NCBI GenBank assembly: GCA_910587575.1
Contig: CAJULU010000002.1
Location: forward strand, 1 to 64,000
Direction of reading: 5' to 3'
Length of the DNA stretch: 64,000 nucleotides
Source: an uncultured Dorea sp.
GTDB lineage: Bacteria > Bacillota > Clostridia > Lachnospirales > Lachnospiraceae
Shown: piece after piece, positions 26,520-35,139 of the stretch
Position numbering within the stretch: position 1 is the first letter of the stretch
How the letters are laid out: every line of letters starts with the position of its first letter
Program-made: the position numbers and the translations under genes
The notes under the pieces: generated by a model
The model's input: the letters and a program-made list of their open reading frames with translations, nothing else
Told to the model about the DNA's origin: nothing
Databases searched by the model: none

Positions 26520-27401
26520 CTAATTATACACTTCTGCATCGTAAACAAGCGGATAAACGCTCCAGTCACCGCTGCATTTAATTTCCAAACGCGAACAATT
26601 ATTAATTTTTAATTCTGGATAATCAAGTTCTTTTGTTGATATTTTATTGATCTGGGGACTTGTCCAGACTTCCTGGCCATCTGCCAGAATCGAAACTGTA
26701 CATTGCCGGTTACTATCAGATGATTCATCAATTGCTATCTTTAACTTTAACAAAGAATATTTCTCATTCAAACTAAAAACAATGTCATTTCCATCTGCTA
26801 ACTTTAATGCATTCACATGCGTATTCCCATACGAATCTGTTGCATTATCCACCACACTTGCCCCACCTTCATCCACGATTCTCTGTGAAAACAAGTTCTC
26901 TCTGTCCGCAACCACCTTCCCCAGGTACATCACATCATCTTTTATGGTAATCGCCGTATTATCGGCAATAATACTATTCAAAAAATCTTCCGAAAAATAG
27001 TCCGCACCATTAATAACCGCATACGATTTGTTCTTATTTATATTCTTATCTTCGCCATCAACACAAAGACTAAGATCTTTCAGCTCAATAGCCGGCGAAT
27101 CTCCCAACTGGACTTCCAGGCTATCAATAGTTTCTTTTGCCTCTTTATACTCCGTATAGTAATCCTCATTCTGCTCTTTTAAAGTCTCATTTTCTTCCAA
27201 TAATTTATTAAAATTTTTCACAAGATCATCAACATTGTTAATCGTAACCGTATTCCCGTCCCCACTGACATTGGCAACCTGGGATTCTATATACTTGTTC
27301 TGAACAAAGCTTCCTCCCAGTACTCCTGCGGCCAGCGATAGCACCGCAATTAACAGTTCCACAAAAATACGCACCTTTTTCCCCTTCTCCTCTTTCGTCA
27401 T
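26520..27401 (-). CDS. Membrane-anchored coiled-coil protein with NPCBM-like domain
   Basis: About 293 residues from the ATG at 27401, which follows GGAGGAGGG; a longer frame to 27449 would translate that ribosome site. One N-terminal helix (VELLIAVLSLAAGVLGG) anchors it. A short coiled coil (NKLLEENETLKEQNEDYY...) and a linker lead to an NPCBM-like beta sandwich (NLFSQRIVDEGG..., GNTHVNALKLADGNDIVFSLNEKYSLLKLKIAI, VSILADGQEVW). The family binds glycan at the cell surface. It is divergent from the adjoining HTH gene. Confidence 0.75.
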   Translation of the reverse strand: MTKEEKGKKVRIFVELLIAVLSLAAGVLGGSFVQNKYIESQVANVSGDGNTVTINNVDDLVKNFNKLLEENETLKEQNEDYYTEYKEAKETIDSLEVQLGDSPAIELKDLSLCVDGEDKNINKNKSYAVINGADYFSEDFLNSIIADNTAITIKDDVMYLGKVVADRENLFSQRIVDEGGASVVDNATDSYGNTHVNALKLADGNDIVFSLNEKYSLLKLKIAIDESSDSNRQCTVSILADGQEVWTSPQINKISTKELDYPELKINNCSRLEIKCSGDWSVYPLVYDAEVYN

Positions 27402-27666
27402 GTAAAGCCCTCCTCCAATAAAAAATAGTATAAGAAATAGAGAGAACATTCATTCTCCCTCCGACTTTACATTGTGAAACCGTATTTAGTATATCATATT
27501 ACTCGAAAAATTTCGACATTTTTCTTTATTACTTCAATATATTTATTCTTTCCTTACATGGTTTCAGAAGCTCTCTTGGGTATGCTAACAACATACCCAC
27601 GCAGTACCGTAAAAACCCTTTTACATTTCCCAAGTATGGTATTATCATACTTATGGAGGTGATTCC

Positions 27667-27999
27667 ATGGCATTTCGTCCAACCCCTTACGGGATCGTGC
27701 TGAAAAACGCACGAATGGATAAAAAGCTCACTCAGGCCGAATTAGCCGAAATACTGGATATCTCTTTATCTTACCTGAAAGACCTCGAGCGGTTCCGGAA
27801 TAACCCGAGTTACGAGTTATTCGAAAAATCCATACGCTACTTCAATCTGTCAGCAGACACCGTCATCTATCCGGACAAAAACCTGGATAATGATACATAC
27901 CAGAAAATCCTGCGTCTGCTGTCACAATGTGATGAAAGCCATCTCAAGGTCATTCTTGCCACTACAGAGACATTGCTGTCCGCTTGTAAAGTCTCTTAG
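27667..27999 (+). CDS. XRE-family HTH regulator
   Basis: A 110-residue protein. GIVLKNARMDKKLTQAELAEILDISLSYLKDLERFRNNPSYELFEKSIRYF is a Cro/CI-type helix-turn-helix, with a short helical C-terminus. GGAGGTGATT gives a strong start. It faces away from the NPCBM gene across a 265-bp gap and probably regulates it or itself. A damaged duplicate lies at 26265-26472. Confidence 0.85.
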   Translation: MAFRPTPYGIVLKNARMDKKLTQAELAEILDISLSYLKDLERFRNNPSYELFEKSIRYFNLSADTVIYPDKNLDNDTYQKILRLLSQCDESHLKVILATTETLLSACKVS

Positions 28000-28059
28000 A
28001 AAAAGCAATCAATGAGCGTAAGATTCCAGCAGAACCTCCACCATTTTTACCCTCATTAT

Positions 28060-28108
28060 AAAAGGCCCATTTCCACAGCAGCAATTCCGCCGGAAAATGA
28101 GCCTTTTC
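28060..28108. terminator. Bidirectional terminator
   Basis: An AAAAGGC...GCCTTTT stem with inner ATTTCC/GGAAAAT pairing lies between two convergent HTH genes. It is A-rich on one side and T-rich on the other, so it can serve both strands. Confidence 0.65.
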
Positions 28109-28125
28109 TTCAGTTCATCCCCTAA

Positions 28126-28401
28126 TTATCTCTTAGTCCTCCTCCAGCATACACTGCATACCTCAGACTGTCCCCACTTGGGATCCGAACCCCGGTAACC
28201 AGATTCCCTTCCCGTAAGAAGGTAATCGACCGAAACGTGAAAAAATCCTGCCAGTCTTTCAAGAACCTCATAAGAGGGCTGCCGCCCCTTCTTTTCATAA
28301 CCCGCTATGGTGGAACGGGCAAGATTCATCCATTTTGCAAGTTCCTCCTGTGTCAGATGGTTGTTAGTACGAAGTGTTTTGAGATTTTCCGCAAAATACA
28401 T
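28126..28401 (-). CDS. XRE-family HTH regulator
   Basis: A 91-residue protein from the ATG at 28401, which has an ideal AAAGGAGGAATATC site; the frame is open further upstream without support. NLKTLRTNNHLTQEELAKWMNLARSTIAGYEKKGRQPSYEVLERLAGFFHVSVDYLLTGR is a full Cro/CI domain of the SinR/Xre type. A short Cys/Trp-containing tail follows. The target is unknown; the divergent partner is absent because the next gene reads the same way. Confidence 0.82.
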   Translation of the reverse strand: MYFAENLKTLRTNNHLTQEELAKWMNLARSTIAGYEKKGRQPSYEVLERLAGFFHVSVDYLLTGRESGYRGSDPKWGQSEVCSVCWRRTKR

Positions 28402-28564
28402 CTGATATTCCTCCTTTACATTCAGTTTATGGAATATTTTACCAATCTGAATAAAGAAGGAATGCGGGATAATGAGATACCTTTTTAACTCCTGTAACAA
28501 AAATAAAAGACAGGGAAGTAAAGAAAATCTCTTCTCTCTGCTTCCCCATCTGCTCCCTGCTCTC

Positions 28565-29320
28565 TTACTCACTCTTAGGCGCAATCCTCCAGGAAACCGT
28601 AATCTTCGGAACCGCACCTTTCAGCTCAGACCAGTCACCTTTCTCATTCGCCGCTCCCACAAGCTGGAAGGAATACTCCGGGAACTCAATCCCGCTCAGA
28701 TCACTGCTCATCTCATAGGTGTATTCCCCCGTCTCCTCGTCATAGGAATACTCATATGCCCCTTCCGGCGCCGCATCCACCGATACATTCATAGACACTC
28801 CGTCCGCACCGACCGGCACAGTCTCTTCCCCATCCGTCAGCGCCAGATAAAGACTCGCCCCCGTGTCATCCGTGAACTCTTTATCATCCGTCAGCGTAAT
28901 CCCGTTCAGTGACTCCGCCTCCACATGAACCTCCACCGCAACATCAATCGCCATAGAACTGCGGTTCGTAATCTTAATGGCGTCACTCATGCTGCTGTAA
29001 TCTTCTTCCACGCCGCCGTCTTTCCTCTCGAAAAACAGAGTCCCGCCTTCTTCAAAAGTCTTACCGTCATATGCCGCAGCATCTGTCTTGTTAATCAGCC
29101 CCTGAGGATCAATGATAAAATCAAACATCTCATCCGTAACCGTAGGCAGCACAACCTGGTAAATGTCCTGCTTGACGCTGCCTTCCACTTCCCCGACTCC
29201 CGTCTTCTCATCTCCCTGGCCCAGCTCCTCCGCCGAAACAGATGCCGGAAAAGCCACCATCATAACCGCTGCCATGGCAAATGCCGCAAACTTCTTCATT
29301 TCTCGTTTCATAGTCATCAA
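28565..29320 (-). CDS. Secreted beta-rich surface protein
   Basis: A 251-residue protein with a cleavable signal peptide (KKFAAFAMAAVMMVAFPASVSAEE). The mature part is acidic and strand-rich (DIYQVVLPTVTDEMFDFIIDPQG..., AIKITNRSSMAIDVAVEVHVEAE, ending PKITVSWRIAPKSE). This resembles the small spore-coat/WxL-like secreted proteins of Lachnospiraceae, but no defined domain is certain. No sortase motif is visible. A truncated copy of its leader lies at 7856-7987. GGAGG precedes the start. Confidence 0.65.
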   Translation of the reverse strand: MMTMKREMKKFAAFAMAAVMMVAFPASVSAEELGQGDEKTGVGEVEGSVKQDIYQVVLPTVTDEMFDFIIDPQGLINKTDAAAYDGKTFEEGGTLFFERKDGGVEEDYSSMSDAIKITNRSSMAIDVAVEVHVEAESLNGITLTDDKEFTDDTGASLYLALTDGEETVPVGADGVSMNVSVDAAPEGAYEYSYDEETGEYTYEMSSDLSGIEFPEYSFQLVGAANEKGDWSELKGAVPKITVSWRIAPKSE

Positions 29321-29328
29321 TTCCTCCT

Positions 29329-30669
29329 TTAAAATCTCTTACGTCGTTCCATAAACTTCTCAACCACCCCTGCCATGGCAATAGATTCTTCCATGGTAAG
29401 GCAGTGGGACATCCGCTCGCTTCCATTCATCTTAGAGACAAAATCTGCAATCTCGTACCGCAGCCCGTCTCCCAGGAATTTTGGAGAATACCTCTCCACC
29501 TTCCCCGGATCCTCGAACCGCACAACAAAAGATCTTGTAAGCCACCACGGCGACTCGGCCAGAATATACCCTTTTGTCCCTGCGATAACAAGCTGCCCTT
29601 CCGATTTGGCCCCGATACCGGTCTTTGACAGTGCCAGGGCTTCCTTATAACGGAAATGAATCTTCGAATACAGATCCACTCCGTTTTCAGCAAGAATGCT
29701 ATCGAACTCCACAGAATCATAATTACATCCAAGAAGCTTGAAGATGGGCAAAAGCGTATAACTTCCAAACTCAAGAAACGCACCGCCATATTTCTGATCC
29801 GCCATTTCACGCATCTGGGGACTCGTAATCCTGGAAAAACATGCCTCCACGTCCTTCACTTCTCCGATCACTCCGCTGCGCGCAACATTCATCATCTGCA
29901 TAAAGCCCGGACAGTATGCCGTCTTGATTCCTTCCATCAGTACAACACCTTTTTCCCTGGCAAGCCCATAGAGTTCTTCTGCTTCCTTAATGGTAAATGT
30001 CAGCGGCTTCTCACACAGCACATGCCGCCCTTCCTCAATCGCTCTCTTAGCATAATTATAATGCGTTTCGTGAGGGGATGCAATATAGATTGCATCAACA
30101 CGTCCCAGAAACTCTGAAAAATCTTTCCAGTAAGCCTCCAGTTCATGCTTCTTCCCGAACTTTTCAACGCTTTCTTCATTCGGATTATAGGCTGCGCGCA
30201 CATTGATCCCACTGACAAACTTCGCCTCCGCCAGAAACCTTGGCGCTATCCGTCCGGTTCCAACGATGCCAAGCTGCCGGATCGGATATTTGCTTGCCCT
30301 CAGCATTGTAGAGGAAATATCCGGGGTCCGTTCCAGATACACCACTTCACAGTATTCCCGGAGATAGTCAAATGCACCGACCCAGTCTGATCCAATGGCA
30401 AAGATATCCACATTCATCTTCTGGATATCCTCCTGCTTCTGTCCATCGTGATCCTCTATAATAATTTCGTCCGCAAGCCCCGTCTTCTTAACGTTCTCCA
30501 CACGTTCAAGACAAGAATTGACAACATTCAGTTTTCCTCTCTGCAGATCATAATATTCCGTAGTGACGCCTACAATCAGATAATCCCCAAGCGCTTTCGC
30601 CCTCTTGAGCAGATTGTAATGTCCCTCGTGAAACAGATCGTATGTTCCGTACGTTATTACTTTTTTCAT
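29329..30669 (-). CDS. Cytidylyltransferase - Gfo/Idh/MocA oxidoreductase fusion
   Basis: A 446-residue two-domain enzyme. Residues 1-~140 are a glycerol-3-phosphate cytidylyltransferase (TagD/GCT) domain, with YGTYDLFHEGH (HXGH at 14-17) and ISSTMLR. Residues ~147-446 are an NAD(P)-dependent Gfo/Idh/MocA oxidoreductase (LGIVGTGRIAPRF, IYIASPHETHY, HVLCEKPLTF). The pairing suggests production of a CDP-activated polyol whose precursor is reduced or oxidised by the partner domain. It stands just upstream of the secreted protein gene, and shares the glycerol-phosphate theme with the next two genes. Confidence 0.85.
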   Translation of the reverse strand: MKKVITYGTYDLFHEGHYNLLKRAKALGDYLIVGVTTEYYDLQRGKLNVVNSCLERVENVKKTGLADEIIIEDHDGQKQEDIQKMNVDIFAIGSDWVGAFDYLREYCEVVYLERTPDISSTMLRASKYPIRQLGIVGTGRIAPRFLAEAKFVSGINVRAAYNPNEESVEKFGKKHELEAYWKDFSEFLGRVDAIYIASPHETHYNYAKRAIEEGRHVLCEKPLTFTIKEAEELYGLAREKGVVLMEGIKTAYCPGFMQMMNVARSGVIGEVKDVEACFSRITSPQMREMADQKYGGAFLEFGSYTLLPIFKLLGCNYDSVEFDSILAENGVDLYSKIHFRYKEALALSKTGIGAKSEGQLVIAGTKGYILAESPWWLTRSFVVRFEDPGKVERYSPKFLGDGLRYEIADFVSKMNGSERMSHCLTMEESIAMAGVVEKFMERRKRF

Positions 30670-30848
30670 CTGGATTATGCCCCTTCTTAATTGTAATTCT
30701 CTTCTATATAGTTTTTATATAATATAATATATATACTTTATATTTTTCAAGATTTCCGTTTTTCATTCTAATTTCTATTGGTCCTATGAAAAACATATGT
30801 ATCATTCAAATCATCTGACAGAGTCTGAACGTGTCAGATATCTTTCCG
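30670..30848. promoter_or_regulatory. AT-rich promoter gap
   Basis: 179 bp, very AT-rich, upstream of the cytidylyltransferase fusion. It contains TTGAAAAATATAAAG and TATATATTATAT promoter-like stretches on the minus strand, and a CATATGTTTTT block also seen upstream of the polysaccharide promoter (~16430). The exact -35/-10 pair cannot be chosen. Confidence 0.35.
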
Positions 30849-33008
30849 CTATCCTCTCTCCACATAATTCGTAATCACCGCATCAACACCGGCCGACTTC
30901 ATCCTCTCAAGATCCCGCTCTTCATTCACCGTCCACACATGAACCTTGATGTTCCTGTCATGGCACTCCCGCACCAGATCCAATCCCGGATATTCCATAT
31001 TCTTCAGCGAGGGATGTAATGCATACGCCCCGTTCCTCACCGCATACCCAGCTCCGTCCAGAATCCCGTCCGAACAGAGAAATGCGACCCTGGCCGATGG
31101 TTTCAGTTTCTTCATCTTCCTCATGGAATAGTGATTAAAGGAAGAATAGATCACCCTGTCCTCCAGCCCCTTTTCCCTTGCAAGTTCCAGAACCAGTTCT
31201 TCCATCCCTTCATAGAACACAACACTGTTCTTCAGTTCCAGGTTAATCGCCAGATCCGTCCTTTTCACCAGATCGTAGACTTCTGAAAGTGTGGGAATTA
31301 CCACTTCTCCATAAGCCGGGAACTTCCGGTTCATGTTAAACCTTCTCAGTTCCCTAAGCGTATAATCCCGCACATTCCCTGTGCCGTCACTGACCCTGTC
31401 AATCCGTTCATCATGGATCACCACCGGCACGCCGTCTCTTGACAGCTGCACATCCAGTTCAATCCCGTCTGCTCCCAGAACCTGTGCCAGTTCAAATGCC
31501 GGAAGCGTGTTCTCCGGCGCATGGGCGCTGGCTCCGCGGTGCGCCCATACTTTGGTGGTCCGCCCGGTCCGCCGCAGAATTTCTACATTCCGGTAGATAC
31601 TCTCCTTCTTTGCAAAGGAAACCTCCCTGTCATTCCCGGCCCCGAAGCGCACCAGGCTGATCTTCTGTCTCTCAAAATCTATCACAACGCTGTCCCACAG
31701 ATCCTGCGTCACGGTATCCGCCATCCTTGGCCATGCCGCCGCCCCATAAGGCTTCTTATCCGTAAAATACTCCAGCTTTGCACATCCCACAGACACTACC
31801 GGGAAACTGCATTCTCCGAAAATATAATCCGCATGGGTATGCCCATAAAAAAATCCCACAATCTGATACTGTTCCAGACTATTATATTTCTCCAGAACAT
31901 CCAGCAGCTTCTGACCGTTTTGCACATGGAAGCTCCAGTAATCCAGCTTCGCAAGAGGGGCATCATGGGAAAAGATTAAGAATCTGGTGCCCGGTTCTGC
32001 CGCAGACAGAACGCTTTCCAGCCACTCTGTCTGTTCTTCTGTATAACCATACCGGATACACGCCCTGTCGTCAAAGGAAGACAGGAAGATCATCCGCACG
32101 GAAAACTCCGGCACATCCACGTAATAGTCAAGCCTCTCTTCTTCTCCGCCCAGACGATAGATTCTTTGCATCTCTTCAACCGTATAGGCATTGTCCCTGT
32201 TCCGGAAATAGTTACTGTCGTGATTTCCTATCGTTACATAGACAGGAACGCCGCAGGATTCCAGATCATCCAGAATACGCCCCGCATATTTCTCCGTCAC
32301 TTTTTTAGATACCATGCCGTCTGTCAGATCTCCCAGATGGATGATGGCATCATAACCGACTCTTCGGGCAACACTGCTGATATTACAGGCCGTATCCTCC
32401 CATGTTCCATTCACGGTATAGTGGGTATCCGTCAGCACGCACAGCTTCATGATACCCCGCTTATTTTTATTGATGGCCCCAACAGTGACTTCCCCCGCTG
32501 CGTCACATCCAACAGCTTCTGTCAGTCTGTTTACAGTATCTGCCGTAATTTCAATCTCCTGCCGGAACCAGGGCTTTGGTGCTTCCGGTGCCGGCATCCC
32601 GGCATGCTTAGATTCTTCTCCTGCAGTATCCAGCGCCACCAGCGTATCTGCGCATCCAAGATCCGCCTCTGTAATATCTCCTCCGTCCTTTCGTCTGACG
32701 CAGACCCGGAACCAGCATTCCTCTGCAAACACATAATCCTCCCGGCCATACCCTTCCGGGGTCAGATTCCCGGTATAATGCGACCAGTTCTCTTCCGGCT
32801 GATACGCATAACTATACAGATAAACCGGATCTCTCTCCATTGAGAATACAGCCGGTGCAAACAGATAGCCCTCCTCACACAGACGAAGCCTGTCACCGGG
32901 ATATGCCCGGTAGAATTCTTCGGTAGCCATATGCTTCGGGGAATCCGCAACAAGAGTCCCGTCCGCAAGCGCAGTGCGGTATCCCCCGGTCAGTTCCAAA
33001 TATTTCAT
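30849..33008 (-). CDS. Metallophosphatase - glycerophosphodiester phosphodiesterase fusion
   Basis: A 719-residue, three-part protein. Residues 1-~130 are a strand-rich unknown domain. Residues ~187-440 are a calcineurin-like metallophosphatase with DTH (194-196), GDLTDG (226-231), GNHD (261-264) and a later GHTHAD. Residues ~478-719 are a GDPD domain with AHRGASAHAPENT, GIELDVQLSRDGVPVVIHD and NLELKN. The GDPD would release glycerol-phosphate from phosphodiesters and the phosphatase could act on the product. No signal peptide is seen. Its ATG overlaps the upstream stop by 4 bp. Confidence 0.85.
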   Translation of the reverse strand: MKYLELTGGYRTALADGTLVADSPKHMATEEFYRAYPGDRLRLCEEGYLFAPAVFSMERDPVYLYSYAYQPEENWSHYTGNLTPEGYGREDYVFAEECWFRVCVRRKDGGDITEADLGCADTLVALDTAGEESKHAGMPAPEAPKPWFRQEIEITADTVNRLTEAVGCDAAGEVTVGAINKNKRGIMKLCVLTDTHYTVNGTWEDTACNISSVARRVGYDAIIHLGDLTDGMVSKKVTEKYAGRILDDLESCGVPVYVTIGNHDSNYFRNRDNAYTVEEMQRIYRLGGEEERLDYYVDVPEFSVRMIFLSSFDDRACIRYGYTEEQTEWLESVLSAAEPGTRFLIFSHDAPLAKLDYWSFHVQNGQKLLDVLEKYNSLEQYQIVGFFYGHTHADYIFGECSFPVVSVGCAKLEYFTDKKPYGAAAWPRMADTVTQDLWDSVVIDFERQKISLVRFGAGNDREVSFAKKESIYRNVEILRRTGRTTKVWAHRGASAHAPENTLPAFELAQVLGADGIELDVQLSRDGVPVVIHDERIDRVSDGTGNVRDYTLRELRRFNMNRKFPAYGEVVIPTLSEVYDLVKRTDLAINLELKNSVVFYEGMEELVLELAREKGLEDRVIYSSFNHYSMRKMKKLKPSARVAFLCSDGILDGAGYAVRNGAYALHPSLKNMEYPGLDLVRECHDRNIKVHVWTVNEERDLERMKSAGVDAVITNYVERG

Positions 33009-34351
33009 AATATCTCCACATTCTGTATCATTACCGGTTTCCCCGCCTTCTGGCAGAGCTGCACCAGGCTGCTGCCGTCCCCGTAATAGGCATCACACAG
33101 CGCAATCGCCCGGTTCAGTTCGGCAGAATCATCATAGATCCCCCAACCTTCTTCCCGGTACTGTTCCTCAAGTTTCTCATAATCCATCCACAACTGTGGC
33201 CGCATTGACTCAATCGTCGCCTTGATCAGTGGATGGGGACGCCACAGAAGCGCCACTTCTTCCACACTTTCCTTAAACGTCTCAAATACCGACTTCATCT
33301 TTTGCAGCATCTGATCTCCCTGTTTCAGAAGCGCCGTCACACTCGTATTATACAGGATTACTTTCTTCCTGCTCCCGTCCGGCTTTTCAAGAATCCGCCT
33401 CCATTCTTCCGGCAGCTCGAATGCTTCCTGGTCAGATTCCAGCACCTTATCCATCTTCGGGGAACCAAGTCCCAGAATCTTCTTCTCCCAATAAGGCCTG
33501 GTCTTCTCCCCTGCCGTCTCCGTCAGCACATCAATGTAAGCTTTACGCATATTCTCAGACTGGACAATCACCACATCCGAATGGATAACGCCAGGCACAG
33601 TACAGAAATGTGCCATTCCTTCCACTGCCTCCTTATTCCCGGGATCAATCTCTCCCAGCACAAAATAGGGAATATAGACCAGCTTCTCTGTATACTTTTT
33701 CAGATTTTCAGAATAAAACTCCGGTGCAACACTTGTCACATAATTACAGTCATCATAAGGATTATGGATAAAGATCATATCCGGCTTGCGCATGGAAAAA
33801 TCATATTCCTGGTAACTGGTAACCGGGACATACGCCGGATACTCACCGCCTTCATAATGCATCTCACGGAAACTTCCGTCCGGGTTCTTATCGTAATAAG
33901 GAATCGGCACGACGTACGCATCGCAATTCGGATCTTCATCCGCTGCTTTCCACACACTCTCCAGGGAATCCCACATAGAAGCTTTATATGGAAGAAACAC
34001 AACTTCCATACGCTCCGGAATATCATTCTTCACACTGTTTTCCATCCTGACCAGAGATTTCCTCAGCGCCTTATTCACACGGTTACCGCTGACCTGCCCG
34101 TTCCGGGAGATCTTCTCATAGACCTGATATGCCAGTTCACAATACTCTTCAATCAGAGGGATCGTGACAAAATCCTCTCCTTCCACCGCTTCAATGATCT
34201 CTCCCATCTGAATGGCGCACTCCTGGCACTGGGAAAGCAGATCCAGCGCCGCCCCGTCATCCCCTGTTTCTATCATCCTCTTAATCCCGTCATGTGCCCG
34301 GCCAAGCAGTTTCAGAAAATCCTCTGCCTGCTTTTTCTGTGCTCTCGTCAT
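33005..34351 (-). CDS. CDP-glycerol glycerophosphotransferase-like protein
   Basis: A 448-residue protein. An N-terminal helical region (~1-110) is followed by a GT-B-like fold: VVFLPYKASMWDSLESVWKAA, PDMIFIHNPYDD, KKVILYNTSVTALL, LLWRPHPL, and DAYYGDGSSLVQLCQKAGKPVMIQN. These are features of the Glyphos_transf (TagB/TagF) superfamily, which polymerises or transfers glycerol-phosphate from CDP-glycerol. It is coupled by a 4-bp overlap to the phosphatase-GDPD fusion, so synthesis and turnover of the same phosphodiester are encoded together. Confidence 0.75.
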   Translation of the reverse strand: MTRAQKKQAEDFLKLLGRAHDGIKRMIETGDDGAALDLLSQCQECAIQMGEIIEAVEGEDFVTIPLIEEYCELAYQVYEKISRNGQVSGNRVNKALRKSLVRMENSVKNDIPERMEVVFLPYKASMWDSLESVWKAADEDPNCDAYVVPIPYYDKNPDGSFREMHYEGGEYPAYVPVTSYQEYDFSMRKPDMIFIHNPYDDCNYVTSVAPEFYSENLKKYTEKLVYIPYFVLGEIDPGNKEAVEGMAHFCTVPGVIHSDVVIVQSENMRKAYIDVLTETAGEKTRPYWEKKILGLGSPKMDKVLESDQEAFELPEEWRRILEKPDGSRKKVILYNTSVTALLKQGDQMLQKMKSVFETFKESVEEVALLWRPHPLIKATIESMRPQLWMDYEKLEEQYREEGWGIYDDSAELNRAIALCDAYYGDGSSLVQLCQKAGKPVMIQNVEIL

Positions 34352-34381
34352 AGTTCCATCGTCCTTTTCCCGTCTATATTT

Positions 34382-34567
34382 CTATACATTATTGGACGGA
34401 GTCCACCCGCCCGAAGGGCATGCTTTACGGTGTGCCCTTGGGTATACATTATTGGACGGAGTCCACCCGCCCGTTAGGGCATGCATTACGGTGTGCCCCT
34501 GGGTATACCTTACTGGACGGAGTCCACCCGCCCGAAGGGCATGTATTACGGTGTGCCCTGGATACAT
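34382..34567. repeat. Three tandem copies of the dispersed palindromic repeat (cluster C)
   Basis: Units begin at 34382, 34442 and 34503 (period 60-61 bp). Each reads TATACNTTA(T/C)TGGACGGAGTCC..., an inner stem GGGCATG...GTGTGCCC, and a closing TATAC shared with the next unit. Within each, GGAC/GTCC forms a second tiny stem. It lies upstream of the glycerophosphotransferase gene. Confidence 0.9.
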
Positions 34568-34728
34568 CTACTCTATATATCGGCCAATCCCGGTATTTCC
34601 TTAGTCCCCTGCCCGCAGGCCTTTTTCATTCCATATCCGGAACACGAATTGGGCGTGCCGCTTACAGAGGAGGACAGCAAAGGCCTCACCGCCGGGCAGA
34701 ACGGTTTTCCGGTGTCTTCACCCGGGAC
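34568..34728. other. Non-coding spacer
   Basis: About 160 bp between the repeat cluster and the terminator of the flagellar pair, unremarkable in composition. I see no gene, promoter or repeat in it that can be supported. Confidence 0.4.
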
Positions 34729-34773
34729 AAAAAAACGAAGCCGCACGCTAGTTTATCTAACTTACCGGCTTCG
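34729..34773 (-). terminator. Rho-independent terminator of the FlhB-like/FliK-like operon
   Basis: On the minus strand CGAAGCCG (34766-34773) pairs with CGGCTTCG (34736-34743), followed directly by a run of seven T. It ends the leftward pair whose last stop is at 34786. Confidence 0.85.
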
Positions 34774-34785
34774 TCTTTCAGATCA

Positions 34786-35139
34786 TCATTCCTTCTCTTC
34801 TTCTCCCTCTTTGCTTTCTTCTTCCGCCGCTGCCGCCCTTGCCCTGGCTTCCTCGGCCTCCCGCTTCTTCTGCGGATTATATTGCAGGAAATAAGCATAA
34901 ATGTCCACAATCGCCTGATACAGCTCCTCCGGAATCGCTGTTCCCAGATCCAGCTGCGTCAGCACCGTTGCCAGAGAATTATCCTCATAGACCGGAACAC
35001 CGTTCTCATTGGCCATTTCCACGATCCGCTCTGCCATATATCCAAGCCCCGAGGCAACGATCACCGGCGCTATGTCTTTATTCTCATCATACCGCAATGC
35101 GACTGCTTTCTTGTTCATAACGTCCTCATATTGTGACAT
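34786..35139 (-). CDS. FlhB C-terminal-domain homologue (YlqH-like)
   Basis: A 117-residue protein with KKAVALRYDENKDIAPVIVASGLGYMAERIVEMANENGVPVYEDNSLATVLTQLDLGTAIPEELYQAIVDIYAYF, which matches the cytosolic domain of FlhB/YscU without its membrane part. There is no NPTH autocleavage site. Such stand-alone proteins (YlqH, FhlB-like) are thought to assist flagellar export switching. An acidic Glu/Ala-rich tail follows. It overlaps the upstream FliK-like gene by 14 bp. Confidence 0.88.
   Translation of the reverse strand: MSQYEDVMNKKAVALRYDENKDIAPVIVASGLGYMAERIVEMANENGVPVYEDNSLATVLTQLDLGTAIPEELYQAIVDIYAYFLQYNPQKKREAEEARARAAAAEEESKEGEEEKE

Noticed and set aside
33233..34477. A 414-codon open frame on the plus strand opposite the glycerophosphotransferase-like gene
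   Set aside because: It is His/Arg/Ile-rich with no domain, runs antisense to a well-supported gene and ends by reading through the repeat cluster; a composition shadow.
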